A stretch of 64,000 nt of DNA from Devosia lacusdianchii. GTDB taxonomy: Bacteria; Pseudomonadota; Alphaproteobacteria; Rhizobiales; Devosiaceae. A model generated the notes under the pieces. That model searched no databases. It was not told the DNA's origin and saw nothing but the letters and a program-made list of their open reading frames with translations. Shown in pieces: positions 56,129 to 64,000 of this stretch (positions are counted from its first letter, which is position 1; each line of letters opens with the position of its first letter). The stretch covers positions 1,550,001 to 1,614,000 of the forward strand of contig NZ_CP092483.1 of NCBI RefSeq assembly GCF_022429625.1, written 5' to 3'. The translations under genes and the position numbers were made by a program.

Positions 56129-57160
56129 ATGGCAAACCGCCCGACCATCGCCGATCTCGCGCGCGTCTCCGGCCTGAGCGTGGCCACGGTCGATCGCGTG
56201 CTCAATGGTCGCTTGCCGGTGAAGCCGGAGACGGCGGAGCGGGTGTTTGCGGCGGCGGAGCAGGTTGGCTATCACGGGACAGGGCTTATCCGGCGACGGC
56301 TCGAGCAGAACCTGCCGCATTATCGGCTGGGATTTCTGCTGCAGCGGCCGGATCAGGTGTTCTATCAGGATTTCGGGCGTGGGCTGGAATATGCGGCGAC
56401 CTTGCCGACCCAGTTCCGCGCCAGTTCGACATTGGCGCATTTGCAGTCCCAGACACCCGGCGAGATCGCCGAGCGGCTCAAGGATATGGCGAAGCGAGTC
56501 GATGCCATCGCCATGGTGGCCATCGATCATCCCGCCGTGACGTCGGCCGTTGCCGAGGTCGAAGCTGCCGGAAAGCCGGTATTCTCGCTGCTGTCAGACT
56601 TCGCCGCCGGTGTTCGCCACGGCTATGTAGGCACCAATAACCGCAAGGTCGGGCGCACTGCCGGTTGGTTCATCGCCAAGGCGGCGCCGGCGACGGGCAA
56701 GGTCGCCGTCTTCGTCGGCAGCCATCGCTTTCACGGCCACGAAATGCGCGAGATCGGCTTCCGCTCCTATCTCCGCGAAACCGCCCCCGACCTCTCCATC
56801 ATCGACACCCAGGTCAGCCTGGAGGATGGCGCGCTGGCCCATGAGGCAACGCTGGATCTGCTGCGCCGTCATCCTGATCTGGTTGCCATCTACGTCGCCG
56901 GTGGCGGCACCGAGGGCGTCATCACCGCTCTGCGCGAGGAGGGGATGGCCGGCCGGATCGCGCTGGTTTGCAATGAAATCAATCCCTTCACCCATGCTGC
57001 CCTGGCCGACAACATCGCAACGGCGCTCATCGCGACGCCCATCGCCGCGGTGTCGCAATCGGTCGTTAATCTGATGGCCGCTGCCATCGCGTCGCCAGGC
57101 GCCGAATCGGGCGGACAAACCTTTTTGCCGTTCGATATCTATGTTTCCGAGAACATCTGA
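56129..57160 (+). CDS. LacI-family transcriptional regulator
   Basis: 343-aa regulator. HTH at residues 5-25 (TIADLARVSGLSVATVDRVL NGR), then a periplasmic-binding-protein-like effector domain with HGYVGTNNRKVGRTAGWFIA and GHEMREIGFRSYL. Its position between the oxygenase operon and the ABC/inositol genes suggests it represses both and is induced by the transported compound or an intermediate. Rhizobial moc loci instead use the GntR-type MocR, so the control differs. Confidence 0.9.
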   Translation: MANRPTIADLARVSGLSVATVDRVLNGRLPVKPETAERVFAAAEQVGYHGTGLIRRRLEQNLPHYRLGFLLQRPDQVFYQDFGRGLEYAATLPTQFRASSTLAHLQSQTPGEIAERLKDMAKRVDAIAMVAIDHPAVTSAVAEVEAAGKPVFSLLSDFAAGVRHGYVGTNNRKVGRTAGWFIAKAAPATGKVAVFVGSHRFHGHEMREIGFRSYLRETAPDLSIIDTQVSLEDGALAHEATLDLLRRHPDLVAIYVAGGGTEGVITALREEGMAGRIALVCNEINPFTHAALADNIATALIATPIAAVSQSVVNLMAAAIASPGAESGGQTFLPFDIYVSENI

Positions 57161-57203
57161 TCGGCCCGTTTTGCCGCCCGGTCCAGCCACGTCGACCATT
57201 TTT

Positions 57204-57264
57204 GGAATGAATATTCCGCATTGACAACTTAACAGAACCTGTGTTTCATTTGCTCCATCAAATG
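57204..57264 (+). promoter_or_regulatory. promoter and operator of the mocC-like/ABC operon
   Basis: Promoter TTGACA (57221-57226)-N17-TTTCAT (57244-57249). Two inverted repeats flank it: GGAAT-N4-ATTCC (57204-57217) just upstream and CATTTG-N6-CAAATG (57247-57264) over the -10 and start site. The layout fits repression by the adjacent LacI-type protein. Confidence 0.6.
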
Positions 57265-57310
57265 ACCGGGCAACATCAAGCATGCCCGGCGTCACAGGGA
57301 GTTCCGGATC

Positions 57311-58135
57311 TTGTCGCTAGCGTTCGCGCTCAACCACATGACAGCGCCGCAGCTTTCGCTGGCAGACTTCTTCCGTCTCGCTGCCAGTCTGCATGCGCCA
57401 CGCGTGGAGATCCGCAACGACATTTCGGGCAATGCCATCCTCGACGGCACCTCCGCCAACGAGGTCAAGCGCCTGGCGTCGGAAAATGATGTGTCTATCA
57501 TTTCCATCAACGCGCTGCAGCAATTCAATCATTGGTCCGCCACGCGCGCCGCCGAAGCCGAAACCCTCGCCGCCTACTGCTCCGGAAGCGGTTCCAAGGC
57601 CCTGGTTCTGGTTGCTGACAACTCTGGCCAGGCCTTTGACAGTGCTACGCGAATTGCCAATGCCACCGAGGCGTTGCAAGGACTTGTCCCCATCCTGCGC
57701 AAGTTTGGCATTATCGGCCTCGTCGAGTGTCTGGGCTTCGAGAGCTGCTCGCTCCGTTCCAAGAAGGAAGCCGTGGCCGCGATCGATCGCGCCAATGGCC
57801 GTGATGTGTTGCGGCTCACCCACGACACCTTCCATCATCATCTCGCCGGCGAACCAGACCTGTTCCCCGAACTGACCGGCCTGGTCCATATTTCCGGTGT
57901 CGACGATCCCGCGATTGCTGTGGGCGATATGCGCGACAGCCATCGCGTGCTGGTCGGCCCCAAGGATCGCCTCGACAATGTCGGCCAGATCGCCGCTTTG
58001 CGGGCAGGGGGCTATGCCGGCCCGCTATCGTTCGAGCCCTTTGCAGAGGAATTGCGCCACCTGGCCGATCCGGCCGGGGCTGTGCGGCAGTCCATGACGT
58101 TCATCACCGAATCCCTCAAGGCCCGCGCGGCCTGA
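57311..58135 (+). CDS. mocC: MocC/IolI-like TIM-barrel isomerase
   Basis: 274-aa xylose-isomerase-type TIM barrel. It begins MSLAFALNHMTAPQLSLADF, then VEIRNDISGNAI, HWSATRAAEAETLAAY, and ends with VHISGVDDPAI and LSFEPFAEE, a pattern I associate with MocC and with 2-keto-myo-inositol isomerases. Metal-binding residues are suggested by LVECLGFE (Glu) and LTHDTFHH (Asp, His). TTG start at 57311. First gene of the transport operon. The exact isomerisation is not known. Confidence 0.75.
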   Translation: MSLAFALNHMTAPQLSLADFFRLAASLHAPRVEIRNDISGNAILDGTSANEVKRLASENDVSIISINALQQFNHWSATRAAEAETLAAYCSGSGSKALVLVADNSGQAFDSATRIANATEALQGLVPILRKFGIIGLVECLGFESCSLRSKKEAVAAIDRANGRDVLRLTHDTFHHHLAGEPDLFPELTGLVHISGVDDPAIAVGDMRDSHRVLVGPKDRLDNVGQIAALRAGGYAGPLSFEPFAEELRHLADPAGAVRQSMTFITESLKARAA

Positions 58136-58216
58136 GGCTCAAAGAATTCCCGGACAAGGGAACATCCGGACAAATGGGGCGCAACCGGACGCCCGCTCTG
58201 TGGAGGAGAAAACGAA

Positions 58217-59170
58217 ATGAAGAAGATCGCGCTGGCCGCTCTGGCCACCACCATGCTCACATCAGGCTTCGTCGGTGCTGCCCAGGCCGAAACCGTCGGC
58301 GTCACCATGGCCGCCTTCGACGACAACTTCCTGACCGTGCTGCGCAACGGCATGGGCGACTACGCCGCGACGCTGGATGGCGTGGAGCTGCAGGTGGAGG
58401 ACGCGCAGAACGACGTGTCCAAGCAGATGAGCCAGATCCAGAACTTCATCGCTTCGGGCGTCGACGCCATCATCGTCAACGCGGTGGATACCGATTCGAC
58501 CGCCCCGATGTCCCAGCTTGCTGCGGAGGCCGGCATCCCGCTGGTTTATGTGAACCGCCAGCCGGTCAACCTCGATACCCTGCCGGAAAGCCAGGCCTTC
58601 GTGGCCTCTAACGAAGTCGATTCCGGCACACTCGAAACCAAGGAAGTCTGCCGCCTGCTGACCGAGGCCGGCAAGACCGAAGCCAACATCGTCGTGCTGA
58701 TGGGCGAACTCTCCAACCAGGCCGCCCGCCAGCGCACCCAGGACGTGCATGACGTGATCGCCACGCCGGAATGCTCCTTCATGAAGATCGTCGAGGAGCA
58801 GACTGGCAATTGGTCGCGCCAGCAGGGTGCCGATCTTGTTACCAACTGGCTGTCCGCCGGCATCGCCTTTGACGCTGTCGTCGCTAACAATGACGAAATG
58901 GCCATCGGCGCCATCCAGGCACTCAAGGCGGCTGGTGTCGCCATGGATGCCGTGATTGTCGGCGGTGTCGACGCTACCGCCGACGCCCTGGCCGCCATGG
59001 AAGCTGGCGATCTCGACGTGACCGTGTTCCAGAATGCTGCCGCGCAGGGCTCCGGGGCTCTCGATGCGGCCCTGGCGCTGTCGCGCGGCGAGGCCGTGGA
59101 ACGCGAAGTCTGGATCCCCTTCGAACTGGTGACCCCGGCGAATTTGGCTGACTATCAGGCGAAGAACTAA
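58217..59170 (+). CDS. sugar ABC transporter substrate-binding protein (inositol/MocB-like)
   Basis: 317-aa periplasmic-binding protein of the ribose/inositol group. Signal peptide about residues 1-24 (MKKIALAALATTMLTSGFVG, cleaved after AQA). Seen are VTMAAFDDNFLTVLRNGMGD, DAIIVNAVDTDS and VANNDEMAIGAIQALKAAGV, the ligand-pocket segments of the family. GGAGGAG in front of the ATG. It delivers the ligand to the ATPase and permease encoded downstream; inositol or an inositol derivative is inferred from context. Confidence 0.88.
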   Translation: MKKIALAALATTMLTSGFVGAAQAETVGVTMAAFDDNFLTVLRNGMGDYAATLDGVELQVEDAQNDVSKQMSQIQNFIASGVDAIIVNAVDTDSTAPMSQLAAEAGIPLVYVNRQPVNLDTLPESQAFVASNEVDSGTLETKEVCRLLTEAGKTEANIVVLMGELSNQAARQRTQDVHDVIATPECSFMKIVEEQTGNWSRQQGADLVTNWLSAGIAFDAVVANNDEMAIGAIQALKAAGVAMDAVIVGGVDATADALAAMEAGDLDVTVFQNAAAQGSGALDAALALSRGEAVEREVWIPFELVTPANLADYQAKN

Positions 59171-59205
59171 GGGTAGAGGCAGTCTCTCCCGGCCCACGGA
59201 ACAGG

Positions 59206-59303
59206 CTTCCCTCCCCCTCGTGGGGAGGGAGTGAGGGTGGGGGGAGTCGCACGCTCCGCGCTCTCGGCCCCACCCACCCTGGCCCTCCCATTAAGGGGAG
59301 GGA
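59206..59303. repeat. GC-rich intergenic repeat, family C copy 3
   Basis: CTTCCCTCCCCCTCGTGGGG AGGGAGTGAGGG at one end and CCACCCTGGCCCTCCCATTA AGGGGAGGG at the other, arms pairing with each other. Lies between the binding-protein and ATPase genes. Confidence 0.75.
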
Positions 59304-59345
59304 ATTCCACCGAGTGCCCGGTCTGGCCCTGCCCACAACAGTCTT

Positions 59346-59371
59346 GGATGCGCCCGTAAATCGGCGCATCC
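59346..59371 (+). other. stem-loop between binding protein and ATPase genes
   Basis: Perfect 9-bp stem GGATGCGCC / GGCGCATCC with an 8-base loop and no following T-run. Such hairpins often stabilise the upstream binding-protein message or reduce downstream expression. Confidence 0.5.
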
Positions 59372-59412
59372 TCCACGCAACACGCCCGGAACGGGCATGG
59401 GAGGCCTGAGCG

Positions 59413-60951
59413 ATGGTCAGTCCGCAGACGATGCGAGCGGTCCGCGAAAGCGGTGCCGTGCCCAACGCGCCCTTTCTTCTGGAAATCGCGCACGCCCGCA
59501 AGGAATTCCCCGGCGTTGTGGCGCTGGATGACGTCTCCTTGCAGCTCAAGCGCGGCACCGTGCATGCGCTGATGGGCGAGAATGGCGCCGGCAAATCGAC
59601 GCTGATGAAGATCATCGCCGGCATCTATGTGCCCGATAGCGGCACGGTAACGCTGCGCGGCGTTGATATCCAACTCAAGTCGCCGCTCGATGCGCTCGAG
59701 AACGGCATCGCCATGATCCATCAGGAACTCAACCTGATGCCCTATATGACGGTGGCCGAAAACATCTGGATCCGCCGCGAGCCGCTGAACCGCCTCGGCT
59801 TCGTTAACCACGGTGAACTCAACCGGCGCACTGCCGAACTTTTTGCCCGGCTCAATATCGATATCGAACCGGACGTACAGGTGTCGACCTTGAGCGTCGC
59901 TAACCGGCAGATGGTCGAGATCGCCAAGGCCGTGTCCTATGAGAGCGACGTGCTCATCATGGACGAACCGACCTCGGCGCTGACCGAAACCGAGGTCGCC
60001 CACCTCTTCCGCATCATCCGTGACCTGCGTGAGCAGGGCAAAGGCATCGTCTACATCACCCACAAGATGAGCGAGCTGTTCGAGATTGCCGACGAGGTGT
60101 CGGTGTTCCGCGATGGTCGCTATATCGGCACCCACGCCTCATCGGACGTCACCCGCGACGACATTATCCGCATGATGGTGGGTCGCGAAATCACCCAGAT
60201 GTTCCCGAAGGAAGAAGTGCCGATCGGCGAAGTCGTGCTGTCGGTCAAGGATCTGGGCCTCAACGGGGTCTTCTCCGATATTTCATTCGACGTCCGTGCC
60301 GGCGAAATTCTGGGCATTGCCGGCCTCGTGGGCTCGGGGCGCTCCAATGTCGCCGAAACCATCTTCGGCGTGACGCCAGCCTCGACCGGGACCATTTCGA
60401 TCAGGGGCGAGAAGGTCGACATCTCGTCGCCAACAGTGGCCATCCAGCATGGCATGGCCTTCATCACCGAGGACCGCAAGGAAACCGGCTGCCTGCTGAT
60501 GCTCGACATCCAGGAGAACATGCAGCTCGCGGTTTTGCAGGACAGCTACACCCGCATGGGCTTCGTGACCCAGCAAGCACTGAGCGCCGTCTGCGAGGAC
60601 ATGAGCGCCAAGCTGCGAGTCAAGACCCCCAACCTCGGGGAGCGGGTGGAGAACTTGTCGGGCGGCAACCAGCAAAAGGTACTGATCGGTCGCTGGCTGC
60701 TGACCAACCCGAAGATTCTCATCCTCGACGAGCCGACGCGCGGCATCGACGTCGGCGCCAAGGCGGAAATCCACCGGCTCGTGACGCAACTGGCGCGCCA
60801 GGGCGTCGCGGTTATCATGATCTCGTCCGAACTGCCCGAAGTGCTTGGCATGAGCGACCGCATCATGGTGATGCACCACGGACGAGCTACGGGCTTTCTG
60901 GACCGCGCCGAAGCGGACCAGGTCAAGATCATGGAGCTGGCGGCGCGATGA
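59413..60951 (+). CDS. sugar ABC transporter, double ATP-binding subunit
   Basis: 512-aa protein with two nucleotide-binding domains of the RbsA/MglA type. Domain 1 has Walker [10 protein letters not shown] (about 56-64) and Walker B LIMDEPTS; domain 2 has a degenerate Walker [10 protein letters not shown], the signature [15 protein letters not shown] and [18 protein letters not shown]. This asymmetry is normal for the family. It powers uptake with the binding protein and permease on either side. Confidence 0.92.
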   Translation: MVSPQTMRAVRESGAVPNAPFLLEIAHARKEFPGVVALDDVSLQLKRGTVHALMGENGAGKSTLMKIIAGIYVPDSGTVTLRGVDIQLKSPLDALENGIAMIHQELNLMPYMTVAENIWIRREPLNRLGFVNHGELNRRTAELFARLNIDIEPDVQVSTLSVANRQMVEIAKAVSYESDVLIMDEPTSALTETEVAHLFRIIRDLREQGKGIVYITHKMSELFEIADEVSVFRDGRYIGTHASSDVTRDDIIRMMVGREITQMFPKEEVPIGEVVLSVKDLGLNGVFSDISFDVRAGEILGIAGLVGSGRSNVAETIFGVTPASTGTISIRGEKVDISSPTVAIQHGMAFITEDRKETGCLLMLDIQENMQLAVLQDSYTRMGFVTQQALSAVCEDMSAKLRVKTPNLGERVENLSGGNQQKVLIGRWLLTNPKILILDEPTRGIDVGAKAEIHRLVTQLARQGVAVIMISSELPEVLGMSDRIMVMHHGRATGFLDRAEADQVKIMELAAR

Positions 60952-60980
60952 GGGCCTTTGACCAGATTACTTCATCCATC

Positions 60981-61060
60981 GTCACCACCCGGCTTGTCCG
61001 GGTGGTCCACGCCACCGCATCAGTCGAGTCTTGGATTGCCCGGACAAGCCGGGCAATGAC
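60981..61060. repeat. palindromic intergenic repeat, A/B-like variant
   Basis: GTCACCACCCGGCTTGTCCG GGTGG ... GCCCGGACAAGCCGGGCAAT GAC, with complementary outer arms and an internal hairpin in each. Third sequence variant of the same architecture. Confidence 0.75.
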
Positions 61061-61114
61061 GGCCGAACGAAATAGAACAGCAAGCGCAATTTTCGCCGCC
61101 AGGAGGACCTGAGC

Positions 61115-62131
61115 ATGACCACCACATCCGAAAGCCTAGCGCCCGCACGGGCGCGCCGGCGCAAGCTGCCGACCGAGCTCTCCATTCTGCTGGTGCTGGC
61201 CGGCATTGCCCTGACCTTCGAGGCGCTGGGCTGGATCTTCATCGGCCAGTCCTTCCTGATGAACCAGCAACGGCTGACCATCATGATCCTGCAGGTGTCG
61301 GTGGTCGGCATTATCGCCGTGGGGGTGACGCAGGTCATCATCACCGGTGGTATCGACCTGAGTTCCGGCTCGGTGGTGGGCATGACCGCCATGATTGCGG
61401 CCAGCTTCGCGCAAAGCGCCGACTGGGCCCGGCCGGTCTATCCGGCGCTGGTCAGCCTGCCGGTCTTCATTCCGCTGCTCATCGGCCTCGCTATCGGTAC
61501 GCTGGCCGGCATCATCAACGGCTCGCTGATTTCCTACACCAAGATTCCGCCCTTCATTGCCACCTTGGGCATGATGGTGTCGGCGCGCGGTGTAGCCAAG
61601 TGGTATACCAAGGGCCAGCCCGTTTCGGGCCTGACGCCGGAGTTCAACTTCATCGGCTTCGGCATCTGGCCGGTCATCATCTTCCTCGGGGTGGCGCTGA
61701 TCTTCCACATCGCCTTGCGCTACACCCGCTATGGCAAGTTCACCTATGCCATCGGCGCCAATCCGCAGGCGGCTCGCGTCTCCGGCATCAATATCGAAAA
61801 GCACCTGATCAAGGTCTATGCCATTGCCGGCATGCTGGCGGGGCTGGCGGGCCTGGTCACCGCTGCTCGCGCCCAGACCGCGCAGGCCGGCATGGGTGTG
61901 ATGTATGAGCTTGACGCCATTGCCGCGGCCGTTATCGGCGGCACCTCGCTGGCCGGCGGGCAGGGGCGCATCACCGGCACGGTGATCGGCACCATTATCC
62001 TGGGGACGATGACCTCGGGCTTCACGTTCCTCCGCATCGACGCGTACTATCAGGAGATCATCAAGGGCATGATCATCGTCGCCGCCGTGGTGGCCGACCA
62101 GTATCGCCAGCGGAAGCGGAAGAAGGCTTAG
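61115..62131 (+). CDS. sugar ABC transporter permease
   Basis: 338-aa membrane protein of the RbsC/XylH family with eight or more TM helices. Seen are IITGGIDLSSGSVVGMTAMI and GTLAGIINGSLISYTKIPPF, the conserved cytoplasmic loop YAIGANPQAARVSGINIEKH, and GGTSLAGGQGRITGTVIGT. AGGAGG precedes the ATG. Third subunit of the transporter. Confidence 0.93.
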   Translation: MTTTSESLAPARARRRKLPTELSILLVLAGIALTFEALGWIFIGQSFLMNQQRLTIMILQVSVVGIIAVGVTQVIITGGIDLSSGSVVGMTAMIAASFAQSADWARPVYPALVSLPVFIPLLIGLAIGTLAGIINGSLISYTKIPPFIATLGMMVSARGVAKWYTKGQPVSGLTPEFNFIGFGIWPVIIFLGVALIFHIALRYTRYGKFTYAIGANPQAARVSGINIEKHLIKVYAIAGMLAGLAGLVTAARAQTAQAGMGVMYELDAIAAAVIGGTSLAGGQGRITGTVIGTIILGTMTSGFTFLRIDAYYQEIIKGMIIVAAVVADQYRQRKRKKA

Positions 62132-62160
62132 TTCTGCCGCGTTCCATCCTCACCCACGGC

Positions 62161-62259
62161 GTCACCCCGGCCTTGAGCCGGGGTCCATCCTGAGATGGAC
62201 CAGCGGGGCGGCGGGCGTTGAAATACCCCAGGATGGATACCGGCCTGCGCCGGTATGAC
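62161..62259. repeat. palindromic intergenic repeat, family A copy 4
   Basis: GTCACCCCGGCCTTGAGCCG GGGTCCATCC ... GGATGGATACCGGCCTGCGC CGGTATGAC. The outer arms pair over about 28 bp with a few changes. Lies before the dehydrogenase gene. Confidence 0.8.
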
Positions 62260-62315
62260 ATCAAGTTTGTTGCATAACCGCGCCACCTCCCGGCGCGCCT
62301 ACCCGGAGACTACAA

Positions 62316-63353
62316 ATGACCGTTCGTTTCGGCCTGCTCGGCGCTGGCCGCATCGGCAAGGTGCATGCCAAGGCAATCACCTCCAACCCCAAGGCCAAGC
62401 TGGTCGCCGTTGCCGACGCTTTCGAGAAGGCGGCAACCGACCTGTCCGGCCAGTATGGCTGCGAAATCCGCACCATCGACCAGATACTCAAAGCTTCGGA
62501 CATCGATGCGGTGGTGATCTGCACGCCGACCGATACCCATGCCGACCTGATCGAGCAGTTCACCAAGGCCGGCAAAGCCATCTTCTGTGAGAAGCCGATC
62601 GATCTCGACGTCGAGCGTGTCAAGGCCTGCCTCAAGGTCGTCGACGCTGCTGGCGGCACGCTGATGGTGGGCTTCAACCGCCGCTTCGACCCGCACTTCC
62701 AGGCCGTCAAGGACGTCATCGCCAAGGGCGAAATCGGCGCCGTCGAGATGGTGACCATCATCTCGCGCGATCCCGGCGCCCCGCCGGTCGACTATATCAA
62801 GCGCTCGGGCGGCATCTTCCGCGACATGACGATCCACGATTTCGACATGGCCCGCTGGCTGCTCGGCGAAGAGGTCGAAACCGTGACGGCGCAGGCATCG
62901 GTGCTGGTCGACAAGGCCATCGGCGAAGCCGGCGACTATGACAGCGTCTCGGTGATGCTCTCGACCGCGTCAGGCAAGCACGCCACCATCTCCAACTCGC
63001 GCCGCGCCACCTATGGCTACGATCAGCGCATCGAAGTGCACGGCTCCAAGGGCGCCGTCTCGGCCGAAAACCAGCGCCCGGTCTCGATCGAAGTCGCCAA
63101 CGCCTCCGGCTACACCCGCCCGCCGCTGCACGACTTCTTCATGACCCGCTATCTCGAGGCATATGCCCGCGAAATCAGTACCTTCATCGACGCCGTTGAA
63201 TCAAAATCTCCGGCCGCGCCGAGTGGGCTGGATGGGTTGATTGCATTGGCGCTGGCCGATGCGGCGGTGAAGTCGGTGAAGGAGGGCCGGGCGGTGAAGG
63301 TGAGCGAAGTCACCGGCGCGCTGGCGGATAAGAGCGTGTTCCAGGGGCGGTAA
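62316..63353 (+). CDS. iolG: inositol 2-dehydrogenase (IolG/MocA family)
   Basis: 345-aa Gfo/Idh/MocA-family oxidoreductase. Rossmann motif GAGRIGKVHAKAI (9-21); the catalytic Lys93 in CEKPI; Asp170 and His174 in FRDMTIHDFDM. Members oxidise myo-inositol, scyllo-inositol or scyllo-inosamine to the 2-keto form with NAD. In rhizobia MocA of the same family acts on the rhizopine product. It ends the ABC operon region and is convergent with iolB. Confidence 0.88.
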   Translation: MTVRFGLLGAGRIGKVHAKAITSNPKAKLVAVADAFEKAATDLSGQYGCEIRTIDQILKASDIDAVVICTPTDTHADLIEQFTKAGKAIFCEKPIDLDVERVKACLKVVDAAGGTLMVGFNRRFDPHFQAVKDVIAKGEIGAVEMVTIISRDPGAPPVDYIKRSGGIFRDMTIHDFDMARWLLGEEVETVTAQASVLVDKAIGEAGDYDSVSVMLSTASGKHATISNSRRATYGYDQRIEVHGSKGAVSAENQRPVSIEVANASGYTRPPLHDFFMTRYLEAYAREISTFIDAVESKSPAAPSGLDGLIALALADAAVKSVKEGRAVKVSEVTGALADKSVFQGR

Positions 63354-63371
63354 ACGCTTCCCAAATTCGAT

Positions 63372-63452
63372 CATCACCCTCGGGCTTGACCCGAGGGTCT
63401 CTCCTCGCCTGTGCCGTGCTGAAATTGGCCCTCGGATCAAGTCCGAGGGAAA
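63372..63452. repeat. palindromic intergenic repeat, family B copy 4
   Basis: TCACCCTCGGGCTTGACCCG AGGG ... CCCTCGGATCAAGTCCGAGG G, arms complementary with several changes. Between iolG and iolB, which are convergent. Confidence 0.8.
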
Positions 63453-63484
63453 CGCCGGTGGGTGGGGAAACGTCAGGGCCAGCC

Positions 63485-64000
63485 CTACTTCAACAGCCAC
63501 TCATGCTCGGCCGCATTGTGGAATTTCCACACCCGCTTCGGGCCAGCCATGACGTTGAGATAGTACAAATCATACCCCGCCGTCGTCGCCACCGGGTGAT
63601 AACCCCGCGGCACCAGCGTCACGTCGCCATCTTCCACCGCCATCGCCTCGTCCAGGCTCCGGTCGTCGGTATAGACGCGCTGGAACGCAAAACCCTGAGG
63701 CGGGTTCATCCGGTGATAGTAGGTCTCTTCGAGAAAGCTCTCGTGCGGCAGGTTGTCCTGGTCATGCTTGTGCGGCGGGTAGGACGAGGTATTGCCCTGC
63801 GGGGTGATCACCTCGACCACCAGCAGCGAGTTGGCCGAGGCGTCGTCCTCCGGCATGATATTGTAGACGTGTCGTACATTGGCACCCTTGCCGCGGGTGA
63901 TGCGCGGATGGGTACCCGGCGGAATGACCTTGGCGGTGTAACTGCCGCCCCCCGGCGCCGCGCAGACCGCCAGCTCCACCGCCGTGGTCGCGTCGGCGAC
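63485..64000 (-). CDS. iolB: 5-deoxy-glucuronate isomerase, partial at the window edge
   Basis: C-terminal 171 residues of a cupin enzyme that converts 5-deoxy-glucuronate in inositol catabolism; the 5' end is outside the window, and the frame is open through the last base. Seen are GKGANVRHVYNIMPEDDASA, the metal motifs YPPHKHDQDNLPHESFLEET and VPRGYHPVATTAGYDLYYLN, and the end AAEHEWLLK, all typical of IolB. Family length is about 265-270 aa. It is probably the last gene of an iol operon lying to the right. Confidence 0.92.
   Translation of the reverse strand, partial: VADATTAVELAVCAAPGGGSYTAKVIPPGTHPRITRGKGANVRHVYNIMPEDDASANSLLVVEVITPQGNTSSYPPHKHDQDNLPHESFLEETYYHRMNPPQGFAFQRVYTDDRSLDEAMAVEDGDVTLVPRGYHPVATTAGYDLYYLNVMAGPKRVWKFHNAAEHEWLLK

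Overview
This window is GC-rich chromosomal DNA of an alphaproteobacterium of the order Hyphomicrobiales (Rhizobiales). The support is gene order (dapA-smpB-NYN-rpoZ-rsh-pyrE-acpS-lepB-rnc-era-recO-parC; hemB-RDD-bpt; ihfA-MerR; an LdtR-type regulator beside an L,D-transpeptidase), a BA14K-family protein and an Omp2-type porin. Overall gene content is compatible with Devosia or a close relative, but that genus assignment is inference. I saw no rRNA, tRNA, CRISPR array, transposase or prophage gene.

Layout. 0.1-5.2 kb: an amino-sugar and cell-wall recycling locus, with murQ divergent from a GntR regulator, a SIS-domain GlcN-6-P deaminase and nagA. Two near-identical 20-bp sites face the two divergent genes. 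5.2-12.2 kb: an SDR enzyme, a strongly translated porin with a clear terminator, then an unusual 1085-aa OmpA-type protein with seven degenerate internal repeats, a 37-aa membrane ORF and a membrane-anchored helix-hairpin-helix protein. 12.2-31 kb: mostly core genes (hydrolase, lytic transglycosylase, dapA, smpB, rpoZ, rsh, pyrE, acpS, lepB, rnc, era, recO, parC). Two small redox-enzyme/regulator pairs (monooxygenase/MarR and NAD(P)H oxidoreductase/TetR) flank recO and interrupt the usual order.

31-50.6 kb: membrane EEP phosphatase, bpt, RDD protein, hemB, an XRE regulator with a divergent 4-TM protein, ldtR-ldtP, glyA-nrdR-ribD-nusB (ribE and ribH are absent from their common place), MFS transporter, an orphan Imm5-like protein, bamE, a cytochrome bc1 assembly chaperone, YceD (DUF177), plsX-fabH, and ihfA with a MerR regulator. 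50.7-53 kb: a drug-type MFS exporter divergent from a MarR regulator.

53-64 kb: the most interesting region. A desaturase-type oxygenase, a Rieske ferredoxin and a ferredoxin reductase lie in the same order as rhizobial mocD-mocE-mocF. They are divergent from a LacI regulator, which is followed by a MocC-like TIM-barrel protein, a sugar ABC transporter, an inositol-2-dehydrogenase and, convergent at the right edge, iolB. I read this as an inositol-derivative catabolic locus, possibly for a rhizopine (O-methyl-scyllo-inosamine) or another O-methyl inositol, under LacI rather than MocR control.

The intergenic regions carry at least three families of palindromic repeats.
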